Made by a program: the position numbers and the translations under genes
In this document: positions 15,040 to 25,775 of the stretch, piece after piece
How the letters are laid out: each line of letters starts with the position of its first letter
Numbering within the stretch: position 1 is the first letter of the stretch
DNA from: Alloprevotella sp.
Lineage (GTDB): Bacteria > Bacteroidota > Bacteroidia > Bacteroidales > Bacteroidaceae
Assembly (NCBI GenBank): GCA_017477205.1
Contig: JAFUXE010000002.1
Location: 1-25,775 of the forward strand
Length of the DNA: 25,775 nt
Direction of reading: 5' to 3'
The notes under the pieces: generated by a model
Seen by the model: the letters and a program-made list of their open reading frames with translations, nothing else
Databases searched by the model: none
What the model was told of the DNA's origin: nothing

Positions 15040-15534
15040 TTACTTCGTCAGCAGTGCTTCGCACTTCTCCACGAAGACGGACTTGGCGGCAGCGCCTACC
15101 ACCTTATCGACGATTTCGCCGTTCTTCAGGAATACTACGTAGGGGATGTTGCGCACTCCGAAGCGTCCGGAAAGTTCCTCGGCCTCGTCAACGTCGCACT
15201 TGCAGACAGCAATGCGGCCGTCATACTCTGCGGCAAGTTCGCTGATGACGGGGGCAATCTTCTGGCAGGGACCGCACCACGTGGCGGAGAAGTCGATTAC
15301 GCAAAGCGGATTCTGGGAGATAATCTCCTGGGCGTTGGTGTCGTTGATGATGTGTTCCATTGTTTTGTTGTTTTTAGTGGTTTGTTGTTGGATATTGGTT
15401 TCTTCTTGATTGGTTTCTTCTTGGTTCCGGTGTTTAGCAACATCCGTGCCACATGCTGCCGCGAGGCTTGCAAATGCAAGCAGCAGGGTGGGGCAGAGGC
15501 GTTTCCCGGTGTCTTTCAGGCTTGTTTTCTTCAT
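15040..15534 (-). CDS. Thioredoxin, possibly a lipoprotein form
   Basis: The frame encodes 164 residues. From about 60 to the end it is a complete thioredoxin domain with the redox motif WCGPC (C87, C90), the FSATW strand before it, the cis-Pro loop NIPYVVFLKNGE and KCDVDE. Upstream in the same frame are MKKTSLKDTGKRLCPTLLLAF and LAAAC (candidate lipid-modified Cys 28), then a polar linker with a duplicated NQEET unit. Starting at 15534 therefore gives an envelope-tethered thioredoxin. Starting at the second candidate, ATG 15360 (MEHIINDTN), gives a usual cytosolic TrxA of about 106 residues, and the bases before that ATG (AACAACAAAACA) look like a Bacteroidetes leader. I favour 15534, because the frame stays open with a plausible signal peptide and the gap to dnaE is then only 42 bases. 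Both products may be made. Confidence 0.9.
   Translation of the reverse strand: MKKTSLKDTGKRLCPTLLLAFASLAAACGTDVAKHRNQEETNQEETNIQQQTTKNNKTMEHIINDTNAQEIISQNPLCVIDFSATWCGPCQKIAPVISELAAEYDGRIAVCKCDVDEAEELSGRFGVRNIPYVVFLKNGEIVDKVVGAAAKSVFVEKCEALLTK
15394..15423 (-). repeat. 15-bp direct tandem repeat in the thioredoxin linker
   Basis: Two perfect copies of CAAGAAGAAACCAAT (minus strand) lie side by side at 15423-15409 and 15408-15394. Fifteen bases is five codons, so copy-number change would keep the frame and only alter the linker (QEETN units). This fits coding DNA if the 15534 start is used. Confidence 0.9.
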
Positions 15535-15576
15535 GCGGATGTTTTGTGTGGGGTGAGAAAAATGGGGGGAGTTGTC

Positions 15577-18500
15577 TTAGTTGATATGGAAGTTGAAGGC
15601 TTCGTTGTTCTCGAGGAAGTCGTAGAGGCGCGAGGTCATCTGTATGCGCATCTTTCTGGCACGCAGGTTCACGTTCATGTTGTCCTCAAGGTCCTTCACG
15701 TGCAGGAGTACCTCCGTCTCGCCCTTCTGCTCCGTCAGGAGCGTGCAGAGTTCGCTGACGGCGCGCTCGTCCAGGAGGTCAAGGCGTGTGGAGATGGTGA
15801 GCTTGCGGACGTATGAGTCACAGATTTCCGGCAGGAACTCCACGTTGGTGATGTTGAAGTTCACCCTGTCAGGACTATACTCTCTGGCATCGACGCGCCC
15901 GTGGATATAAACGGCGTTCCCCATCATGAGGTGGCCGCGCCACTTTGCCCATGCCGTGCCGAAGAGCGCCAGTTCCCCGCTGCCGTTGTAGTCCTCAATG
16001 CGCACGATGCCGAATGGCGTGCCGTTCCTGGTCTGTCCTTCGCGTACGTTCGAGACGATGCCGCCGAGCGTCACCTCGTGGCGGATGAAGGGGGCGAGGT
16101 TGTCCAGGTCCGTGGCCTTCATGGAGCATCCGCGCTGGAGGATGACCTTGTAGCGGTCCAGGGGATGTCCGGAGATGTAGATGCCGATGACTTCGCGCTC
16201 GCGGTTGAGCGTTTCCATCTCGCTCCATTGAAGTACCTCCGTGGGGGCTGAGGGCTTGAATATCTCGATGGCGCCAAAGTCGCCGAAGAGGGAGTTCATG
16301 GCCATCTGCTTGTCCGTCTGGTATTGCACGCCGTAGCGCATCAGCTGGTCGAGGAAGCTGTCCGAGGAGCCCGGTGCGTAGGGCGAGAAGAAGGCCACGC
16401 GCTGCGGCAGGAGGCTGTCAAAGACACCCGCAAGAATCATGTTTTCAATCGTCTTGCGGTTGCAGAGGGAGAAGTTGATGCGTTCAAAGACGTCGTAGAT
16501 GTCCTTGAAGGGGCCGTTGGCGGCGCGCTCGGCCAGAATATGTTCCACGGCAGCGGTGCCGACGCCCTTGATGCCGCCAAGTCCGAAGCGGATGTCGCCC
16601 TTCGAATTCACGGAGAACTTCAGCAGGCTCTCGTTGATGTCCGGTCCCAGCGTGCGTATGCCCATCTGGCGGCATTCGTCCATGCACTTCGTGATTTCCG
16701 TGATGTTTGCCAGGTTGCGGCTGAGTGTGCCGGCCATGAACTGTGCGGGATAGTTGGCCTTGAGGTACCCCGTCTGGTAGGCAATCCAGGCGTAGCAGGC
16801 GGCATGACTCTTGTTGAAGGCATAGGAGGCGAAGGCTTCCCAGTCCTTCCATATCTTCTCCAGCGTCTTCGGGTCGTGTCCGTTCTTCTTTCCGCCCTCG
16901 ATGAACTTGGGGTACATGTGGTCCAGCTTGTCCTTCATCTTCTTACCCATCGCCTTTCGCAGCGTGTCACTTTCGCCGCGCGTGAAGTCGGCAATCTCTC
17001 GCGACAGCAGCATGACCTGCTCCTGATAGACGGTGATGCCGTAGGTGTCCTTCAGGTAGCGCTCCATGCAGGGCAGGTCGTAGGTGATGGGCTCTTCGCC
17101 CTTTTTACGCTTGATGAACTGCGGAATGTACTGCATAGGCCCCGGGCGGTAGAGCGCGTTCATGGCGATGAGGTCGCCGAGGCAGTTGGGCTGCAGGTCG
17201 CGCAGGTGTTTCTGCATGCCTGCGGATTCAAACTGGAAGGTGCCTATCGTGTTGCCGTCGGAGAAGAGGCGATAGGTGGCGTCGTCGTCCGTCGGGATGG
17301 CGTCGATGTCCAGCTCCACGCCCAGGCTGAGGCGTATGTTTTCAAGGGCTTCTTTGATGATGGAGAGGTTCTTGAGGCCGAGGAAGTCCATCTTGATGAG
17401 TCCCGTTTCCTCGATGACCTTGCCTTCGTACTGCGTGCAGTGCAGCTTGCCGCCCGTTTCCTTGTCGTCGGCGGTGCTGACGGGCACCCAGTCGCTGATT
17501 TTGTCCTTGCAAATGATGAAACCGCAGGCGTGTACCCCTGTGTTGCGTACGTTTCCCTCCAGCATTTTTGCGTAGCGGAACGTGTCGCGTACGACGGGGT
17601 CGGGCGATGCCTCTGCCATTTTCAGTTCCGGCACGGCGGCGATGGCGTTTGCCAGGTTCATCTTGGGCACCCTCCCGTCGGGGCCTTCCGGCAGGCGGTC
17701 GGGGATGAGCTTGCAGAGGCGGTTGCTCTCCTGTAGCGGCAGTTTCTGCACGCGTGCCACGTCCTTCAGGGCCATCTTCGTAGCCATCGTGCCGTAGGTG
17801 ATGATATGGGCGCAGTTTTCCTCGCCGTATTTCTTCGTCACCCAGTCCAGCACGCGTCCGCGTCCGTCGTCGTCGAAGTCCACGTCGATATCGGGCAGGC
17901 TTATGCGGTCGGGATTGAGGAAGCGCTCAAACAGGAGGTCGTATTCGATGGGGTCTATCTGCGTGATGCCCAGGCAGTAGGCCACGCAGCTGCCCGCGGC
18001 ACTGCCACGTCCGGGACCAACGCTCACGCCCAGCTTGTCGCGGGCCGTGTTGATGTAGTCCTGCACGATGAGGAAGTATCCCGGGAAACCCATCGTCTTC
18101 ATGACGTGCAGCTCGAAGCGTATGCGGTCATCGACGTCCTTCGGCAGCGGCGTGCCGTAGCGGTGGGCGGCTCCCTCGTAGGCCAGCTTTGCCAGATAGT
18201 CGGCCTCGAACTTGATGCGATAGAGCTTGTCGTAGCCGCCGAGCTTCTCGATTTTCTTCTCTCCCTCCTCCTCGCTCATGATGACGTTGCCGTTCTCGTC
18301 CTGCGTGAACTCGTCGAAGAGTTCGCGGTGCGTGATGCGCTGGCGGTACTCCTCCTCGGTGCCGAAGTCGGCGGGGATGTCGAAGTTGGGCATGATGGGG
18401 GCGTGGTCGATGCTGTAAGTCTCTATTTTCGACAGCACGTCCATCGTTCCCGCAAGAGCTTCCGGCACGTCCGCAAAGAGGCGGTTCATCTCTGCCTGCG

Positions 18501-19380
18501 TCTTGAACCATTCCTGCTTCGTGTAGAGCATGCGGGTGGGGTCGTCCAGGTCCTTTCCCGTGGAGAGGCAGATGAGGCGGTCGTGGGCTTCCGCGTTTTC
18601 CTCGTCCACGAAGTGCACGTCGTTCGTGCAGACGAGCTTCACGCCATGCCTTGCCGCCAGTTCGCGGAGCACGGCGTTGGCTTTCTCCTGCAGGGGGAAG
18701 GTCTCGCGGTTGGCTCGCTGCCCGGGGTCTGTGACCTTGTGGCGTTGCAGTTCCAGGTAGTAGTCGTCGCCAAACACGCGCTTGAACCACTGCACGGCTT
18801 CCTCGGCACCTTCCAAGTCGCCCTTGAGGATTTTCGAGGGGATCTCGCCGGCGATGCAGGCCGAGCAGACGATGAGCCCTTCGTGGTATTTCTCCAGCTG
18901 CTCGTGGTCAGTGCGTGGACGCATGTAGAAGCCATCCACCCATGCGTTCGATACGAGCTTGATAAGGTTGTGGTACCCCTTCTCGTTCTTCGCCAGCACG
19001 ATGAGGTGCCATCCGCTCTGGTCCTCACGCTCCTCCTTGCGCGCCATGCCGCGACGGGCGCAGTACATCTCGCATCCGAAGATGGGCTTGAAGTCCGCAC
19101 GCAACTTTGCAGCGGCGAGTTTCTTCTCGCGTTCGGCGCGCCCGGCCTCCGTTTCTCCCTCCGGCACTTCGGAGAGCGCCTTCACCTCCTTGCGCGCGGC
19201 CCCGATGAGCTTGGCGGACTCGTTGAAAAACTCCTTGATGCCCATCATGTTGCCGTGGTCCGTGACGGCCATGCCGCGCATGCCGTCGTTCATGGCTTTG
19301 CGCAGCAGGTTGGGGATGGAAGCCTGTCCGTCAAGGATGGAGTATTGCGTGTGGACGTGGAGATGTATGAAGTCTTGCAT
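15577..19380 (-). CDS. dnaE: DNA polymerase III alpha subunit
   Basis: The 1267-residue replicative polymerase of the DnaE1 type starts with a PHP domain (HLHVHTQYSILDGQASI in outline, H8 and H10). The polymerase palm has PDIDVDFDDDGRGRVL, whose second and third Asp (D499, D501) correspond to the catalytic pair. KMDFLGLKNL and the FNKSHAACYAWIAYQTGYLKANYP segment follow. GLGGIKGVGTAAVEHIL is a helix-hairpin-helix DNA-contact motif, and an OB-fold lies near VTLGGIVSNVRE...GELALFG. The length fits the Bacteroidetes branch. The start at MQDFIHLHVH is fixed by the PHP motif. A TATATTTG promoter motif lies 25 bases upstream. The thioredoxin gene follows after 42 bases. Proofreading would need a separate or PHP-based exonuclease, not judged here. 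Confidence 0.97.
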   Translation of the reverse strand: MQDFIHLHVHTQYSILDGQASIPNLLRKAMNDGMRGMAVTDHGNMMGIKEFFNESAKLIGAARKEVKALSEVPEGETEAGRAEREKKLAAAKLRADFKPIFGCEMYCARRGMARKEEREDQSGWHLIVLAKNEKGYHNLIKLVSNAWVDGFYMRPRTDHEQLEKYHEGLIVCSACIAGEIPSKILKGDLEGAEEAVQWFKRVFGDDYYLELQRHKVTDPGQRANRETFPLQEKANAVLRELAARHGVKLVCTNDVHFVDEENAEAHDRLICLSTGKDLDDPTRMLYTKQEWFKTQAEMNRLFADVPEALAGTMDVLSKIETYSIDHAPIMPNFDIPADFGTEEEYRQRITHRELFDEFTQDENGNVIMSEEEGEKKIEKLGGYDKLYRIKFEADYLAKLAYEGAAHRYGTPLPKDVDDRIRFELHVMKTMGFPGYFLIVQDYINTARDKLGVSVGPGRGSAAGSCVAYCLGITQIDPIEYDLLFERFLNPDRISLPDIDVDFDDDGRGRVLDWVTKKYGEENCAHIITYGTMATKMALKDVARVQKLPLQESNRLCKLIPDRLPEGPDGRVPKMNLANAIAAVPELKMAEASPDPVVRDTFRYAKMLEGNVRNTGVHACGFIICKDKISDWVPVSTADDKETGGKLHCTQYEGKVIEETGLIKMDFLGLKNLSIIKEALENIRLSLGVELDIDAIPTDDDATYRLFSDGNTIGTFQFESAGMQKHLRDLQPNCLGDLIAMNALYRPGPMQYIPQFIKRKKGEEPITYDLPCMERYLKDTYGITVYQEQVMLLSREIADFTRGESDTLRKAMGKKMKDKLDHMYPKFIEGGKKNGHDPKTLEKIWKDWEAFASYAFNKSHAACYAWIAYQTGYLKANYPAQFMAGTLSRNLANITEITKCMDECRQMGIRTLGPDINESLLKFSVNSKGDIRFGLGGIKGVGTAAVEHILAERAANGPFKDIYDVFERINFSLCNRKTIENMILAGVFDSLLPQRVAFFSPYAPGSSDSFLDQLMRYGVQYQTDKQMAMNSLFGDFGAIEIFKPSAPTEVLQWSEMETLNREREVIGIYISGHPLDRYKVILQRGCSMKATDLDNLAPFIRHEVTLGGIVSNVREGQTRNGTPFGIVRIEDYNGSGELALFGTAWAKWRGHLMMGNAVYIHGRVDAREYSPDRVNFNITNVEFLPEICDSYVRKLTISTRLDLLDERAVSELCTLLTEQKGETEVLLHVKDLEDNMNVNLRARKMRIQMTSRLYDFLENNEAFNFHIN

Positions 19381-19405
19381 GGTTGAGTTCCTCGTTTTGT
19401 GCCTG

Positions 19406-19413
19406 CAAATATA
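19406..19413 (-). promoter_or_regulatory. -7 promoter element of dnaE (TATATTTG)
   Basis: On the minus strand TATATTTG matches TAnnTTTG and ends 25 bases before the dnaE ATG at 19380. It lies in the 67-base gap after the beta-galactosidase stop. A good TTTG is not seen at the -33 distance. Confidence 0.6.
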
Positions 19414-19447
19414 TAATAATTGTGCAGAAATCCCGGTTTCCCGTCGT

Positions 19448-23887
<4,440 letters not shown>

Positions 23888-23907
23888 CTATTGCGGAGGG
23901 TAAGGAC

Positions 23908-23946
23908 AAAAAAAGCGGAAGCACTGCACCGCTGCAATGCTTCCGC
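23908..23946 (-). terminator. Hairpin terminator of the HU-like gene
   Basis: A 9-base stem (GCGGAAGCA at 23915-23923 with TGCTTCCGC at 23938-23946) encloses a second 4-base TGCA stem with a CCGC loop. Read on the minus strand it is followed by seven T residues (23908-23914), and it lies 19 bases after the HU-like stop. Confidence 0.85.
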
Positions 23947-23964
23947 CCGTGTTTCCGCGTCTCC

Positions 23965-24486
23965 TTATTCGTCGAAGCCGCCGTCGCCGGAACCGCTTCC
24001 GCCGGAGTTGCCTCCGCCGTTGTCACCTCCGCCCGGGGCGGCAGGCGCGGAGCCTCCGCCGTCCGGCGTGTCACCGCCTTCGTCGGCATCCTGCTGGCCC
24101 TCCGTGGTGGGAACCTCCACGAAGCGGAACTCCTTCTCGTCGTCCAGGCGGCTGGTCAGTTCGGCTGCGGGTTCGAAGACCACGCTGATTTTGGCGCCGG
24201 CGCTCGTCACCAGCTTCTTTTCCGTCTGGCTCTTGCCCTGCACACGCAACTTGAATGTTCCCAGGCCTGCAATCTTGACAGCGTTGCCGTCCAGCAGCTC
24301 GTCGATGATGGACTGCGGGAAGTCGTTAAACACACCGTTGATTTCGCCCACCGAGAAAGTGCTTCCGCGGGCCACGCGCTTGGCAAGCTGTGTCTCGTTG
24401 ACGGTTGAAATACGCGTCCACTGTGGAAAATAGATTGCGGACTTGTCCTGAGGGTTTGTACCCTTCTTCTTGATTAATGTAATCAT
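23965..24486 (-). CDS. HU-like DNA-binding protein with Gly/Asp-rich tail
   Basis: The 173-residue product has an HU-like fold (about residues 1-120) of the Bacteroidetes type. It starts MITLIKKKGTNPQDKSAIYFPQWTR in outline, and ELLDGNAVKIAGLGTFKLRVQGKS marks the beta-arm region before the DNA-binding saddle. From about 128 on, the sequence is low-complexity, rich in Gly, Asp and Ser, and ends GDGGFDE. This acidic disordered tail is common in these proteins but is not needed for the fold. The start at 24486 is the natural ATG for the family. It would bend or compact DNA; a specific target is not visible. The 22-bp repeat array lies just upstream and a clear terminator follows. Only the HU-like family, not a named histone-like gene, can be assigned. 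Confidence 0.85.
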   Translation of the reverse strand: MITLIKKKGTNPQDKSAIYFPQWTRISTVNETQLAKRVARGSTFSVGEINGVFNDFPQSIIDELLDGNAVKIAGLGTFKLRVQGKSQTEKKLVTSAGAKISVVFEPAAELTSRLDDEKEFRFVEVPTTEGQQDADEGGDTPDGGGSAPAAPGGGDNGGGNSGGSGSGDGGFDE

Positions 24487-24555
24487 TTTTCGTAATGATT
24501 TTTTAAGTTAGGAATGAATGTTTATTATCTCGTCATCTGCATCCCTTTTTCAGGT

Positions 24556-24674
24556 GATGCGCATGATTTGATTCAATGATGCGCATGATTTGCTCCAATG
24601 ATGCGCATGATTGGGTCAAATGATCTGCATGGCCCTTTTCGGCTCTTTGTATGCCAGACTCCTGCCATGCGCAT
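24556..24674. repeat. 22-bp tandem repeats with palindromic ATGCGCAT core
   Basis: Three 22-base units lie at 24556-24577, 24578-24599 and 24600-24621. Each contains the palindrome GATGCGCATG, then ATTTG...CAAT (or a near-complement, ATTGGGTCAAAT, in the third). A fourth, partial unit has ATCTGCAT at 24623-24630. One more perfect ATGCGCAT sits at 24667-24674, exactly 66 bases (three periods) after the third core. The period is close to two helical turns, so the cores face the same side of the DNA. The array starts 70 bases upstream of the HU-like ATG and could be an operator. Confidence 0.85.
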
Positions 24675-24712
24675 CGCATTGTAAATATTTTCACTTCCTA
24701 ATACCTTTATAT

Positions 24713-24761
24713 AAAGCCCGAGCTCGTTCACGCACGATAAAGCATGAGCGAGCTCTGCTTT
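24713..24761 (-). terminator. Hairpin after the PCMD-like gene
   Basis: GAGCTCGTTCA (24720-24730) pairs with TGAGCGAGCTC (24745-24755) over 11 positions with one G-U pair. An outer AAAGC/GCTTT stem is at 24713-24717 and 24757-24761. The T tail on the minus strand is short (TTTATAT). It sits just after the stop of the gene that ends at 24766. Confidence 0.65.
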
Positions 24762-24765
24762 ATTC

Positions 24766-25775
24766 TCACTTCACCACTACCTTCTTGCCGTTCACGATGA
24801 ACAGGCCCTTCGTGGGCTGGGCCACGCGGCGACCGCTGAGGTCGTATGTGGGGGACGAAGCGGCAGGACCCTCAGATGAGATGTCCTGAATACCTGTCAC
24901 CTCGTTGGCAAATTGCAGTTCGGTAATCCACAGCTTGGAGCCTGGTGCCGATGCGCCGTTGCCCTCAGTGCTGGAACTCATGCTGCTGGTGCTCGAGGTG
25001 ATGTCGATATAGTAGGCTTGGATGCCCCATCCGAGATTGGAAAGGTCTTGGTCGTTTTCGGGTTCCGACAGGTCAACGTAGCCGAAGCTCCAGTCCGTTG
25101 CGGCCTCGGTAATCTGCTTGCGGAACTTCACGGTGCGGGTGACACCTGGCTTAATCACCAGGTCTTCGTTGAACTGGATGAACACCTGTGCCACGTCACC
25201 AGCCACGGGTTGGTATTTGTACCAGAAGGTGAGGTAGCGTGCCGGGATGCTTTTGCAGGGAACGCCCTGTTCATACTCCCCGCCGCTCATCTTCGACAGG
25301 TAGCGGTCGGTGACCAGTATCGATGTGGTGACCACCTCGCCCGGCATACCTGCCACAGACATGTCAACCGTCTTCGATTCAAGCAACGCCGCCGTGGAGC
25401 CTGCAGTTCGGCCCTCGGCCTGCGTCACGCAACCGGGGGCCAGGATGTTGAATGTGTCCCAATAGCCCGAGGGTGATGTGTAGCTTCCGCCGCCCAACGC
25501 TGAGGGCAGGGTGCGCGTTTCCCATTCGGCAAAGTTGCCGTTGGGCACCTGCGACTGTGGTTCGGGCGTCGATGTCACTGCGCTGTCATCCACGGAGAAG
25601 TTTGCCCCCGTGTTCTGCTTGTATTCGTTCCAGGCCTGAGCACTCTGCTGCGTATAGACTTTTACGGTAAAATCGGACGTTGTGTTGATGAACTCCTTAC
25701 CCAACGTGAGCGTGCCTGCCACGTTACAATCAACCTCGTCCAGTTTCCGGCATCCGCTGAAGCAGGCATCAGGGA
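24766..25775 (-). CDS. 3' part of a PCMD-like surface protein with sorting-type tail
   Basis: The frame is open from the right edge to the stop at 24766, so the 5' end is missing; the start lies beyond the window. The first readable residues are PDACFSGCRKLDEVDCNVAG. FSGC resembles a lipobox, so these may be the end of a lipoprotein signal peptide. A middle region reads VPNGNFAEWETRTL...YWDTFNILAPG, then TAALLESKTV and a long beta-rich part. This looks like the putative carbohydrate metabolism domain (PCMD) of Bacteroidetes surface proteins. The C-terminus (YDLSGRRVAQPTKGLFIVNGKKVVVK in outline) matches the tail of the Omp28-like protein at 12828-14606. Either a lipid anchor or a type IX secretion tail would put it at the cell surface; which one acts is not clear. 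A fimbrillin-like or other beta-sandwich protein is an alternative. Confidence 0.6.
   Translation of the reverse strand, partial: PDACFSGCRKLDEVDCNVAGTLTLGKEFINTTSDFTVKVYTQQSAQAWNEYKQNTGANFSVDDSAVTSTPEPQSQVPNGNFAEWETRTLPSALGGGSYTSPSGYWDTFNILAPGCVTQAEGRTAGSTAALLESKTVDMSVAGMPGEVVTTSILVTDRYLSKMSGGEYEQGVPCKSIPARYLTFWYKYQPVAGDVAQVFIQFNEDLVIKPGVTRTVKFRKQITEAATDWSFGYVDLSEPENDQDLSNLGWGIQAYYIDITSSTSSMSSSTEGNGASAPGSKLWITELQFANEVTGIQDISSEGPAASSPTYDLSGRRVAQPTKGLFIVNGKKVVVK

Noticed and set aside
24556..24674. CRISPR array
   Set aside because: The units are directly contiguous, with no unique spacers, and no cas gene is nearby.

Overview
The window looks like chromosomal DNA from a GC-rich member of the Bacteroidales, most likely Prevotellaceae. 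Four things suggest this. Several genes are preceded by the Bacteroidetes -7 promoter motif TAnnTTTG, and by A-rich leaders instead of Shine-Dalgarno sites. There is an RprX/RprY-type two-component pair and an HU-like protein with a disordered tail. Two secreted proteins end in the 'YDL.GRR...IVNGKKV' C-terminus common in Prevotella. No phage, integrase, intact insertion sequence, CRISPR array, tRNA or rRNA was recognised. Most of the window is ordinary core genome, and no convincing new multi-gene system was found. The unusual signals are mostly short-repeat and regulatory structures.

Layout. Positions 1-99 (minus) hold the start of an AT-richer gene cut by the left edge. Positions 440-3479 (+) hold histidine kinase rprX, response regulator rprY and an overlapping lipoprotein with a degenerate FKBP-like pattern; an 8-bp tandem repeat array lies between rprX and rprY. 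Positions 3489-10195 (minus) hold a run read as uvrD/pcrA - kdsA - kdsD - a secreted cardiolipin-synthase-like phospholipase D protein - an unknown polytopic membrane protein. Its promoter has a perfect TTTG-N19-TAnnTTTG layout. Divergently, 10374-12575 (+) encodes a GtrB-like glycosyltransferase and a polytopic GT-C/DUF6056-like partner, and 12828-14606 (+) an exported Omp28-like thioredoxin-fold protein. A bidirectional hairpin terminator separates these from the minus-strand dnaE - thioredoxin - small acidic protein group (14680-19380). An exported GH2 beta-galactosidase (19448-22813, minus) is divergent from ribonuclease Z (22910-23824, +). The right end (minus) has an HU-like protein with a 22-bp repeat array upstream, then the 3' part of a PCMD-like surface protein that runs off the window.

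Functional themes. The uvrD-led run joins DNA repair to envelope biosynthesis: Kdo synthesis by KdsA and KdsD, and phospholipid synthesis by the Cls-like protein. The GtrB/DUF6056-like pair probably glycosylates an envelope component from undecaprenyl-phosphate-sugar. RprXY with its coupled lipoprotein looks like an envelope-sensing circuit. DnaE with a thioredoxin and a small acidic protein forms a replication/redox transcription unit. Items most worth checking: the 22-bp helically phased ATGCGCAT array before the HU-like gene, the 8-bp repeat between rprX and rprY, the two possible starts of the thioredoxin (lipoprotein or cytosolic), and an acidic Cys-containing insert in the beta-galactosidase.
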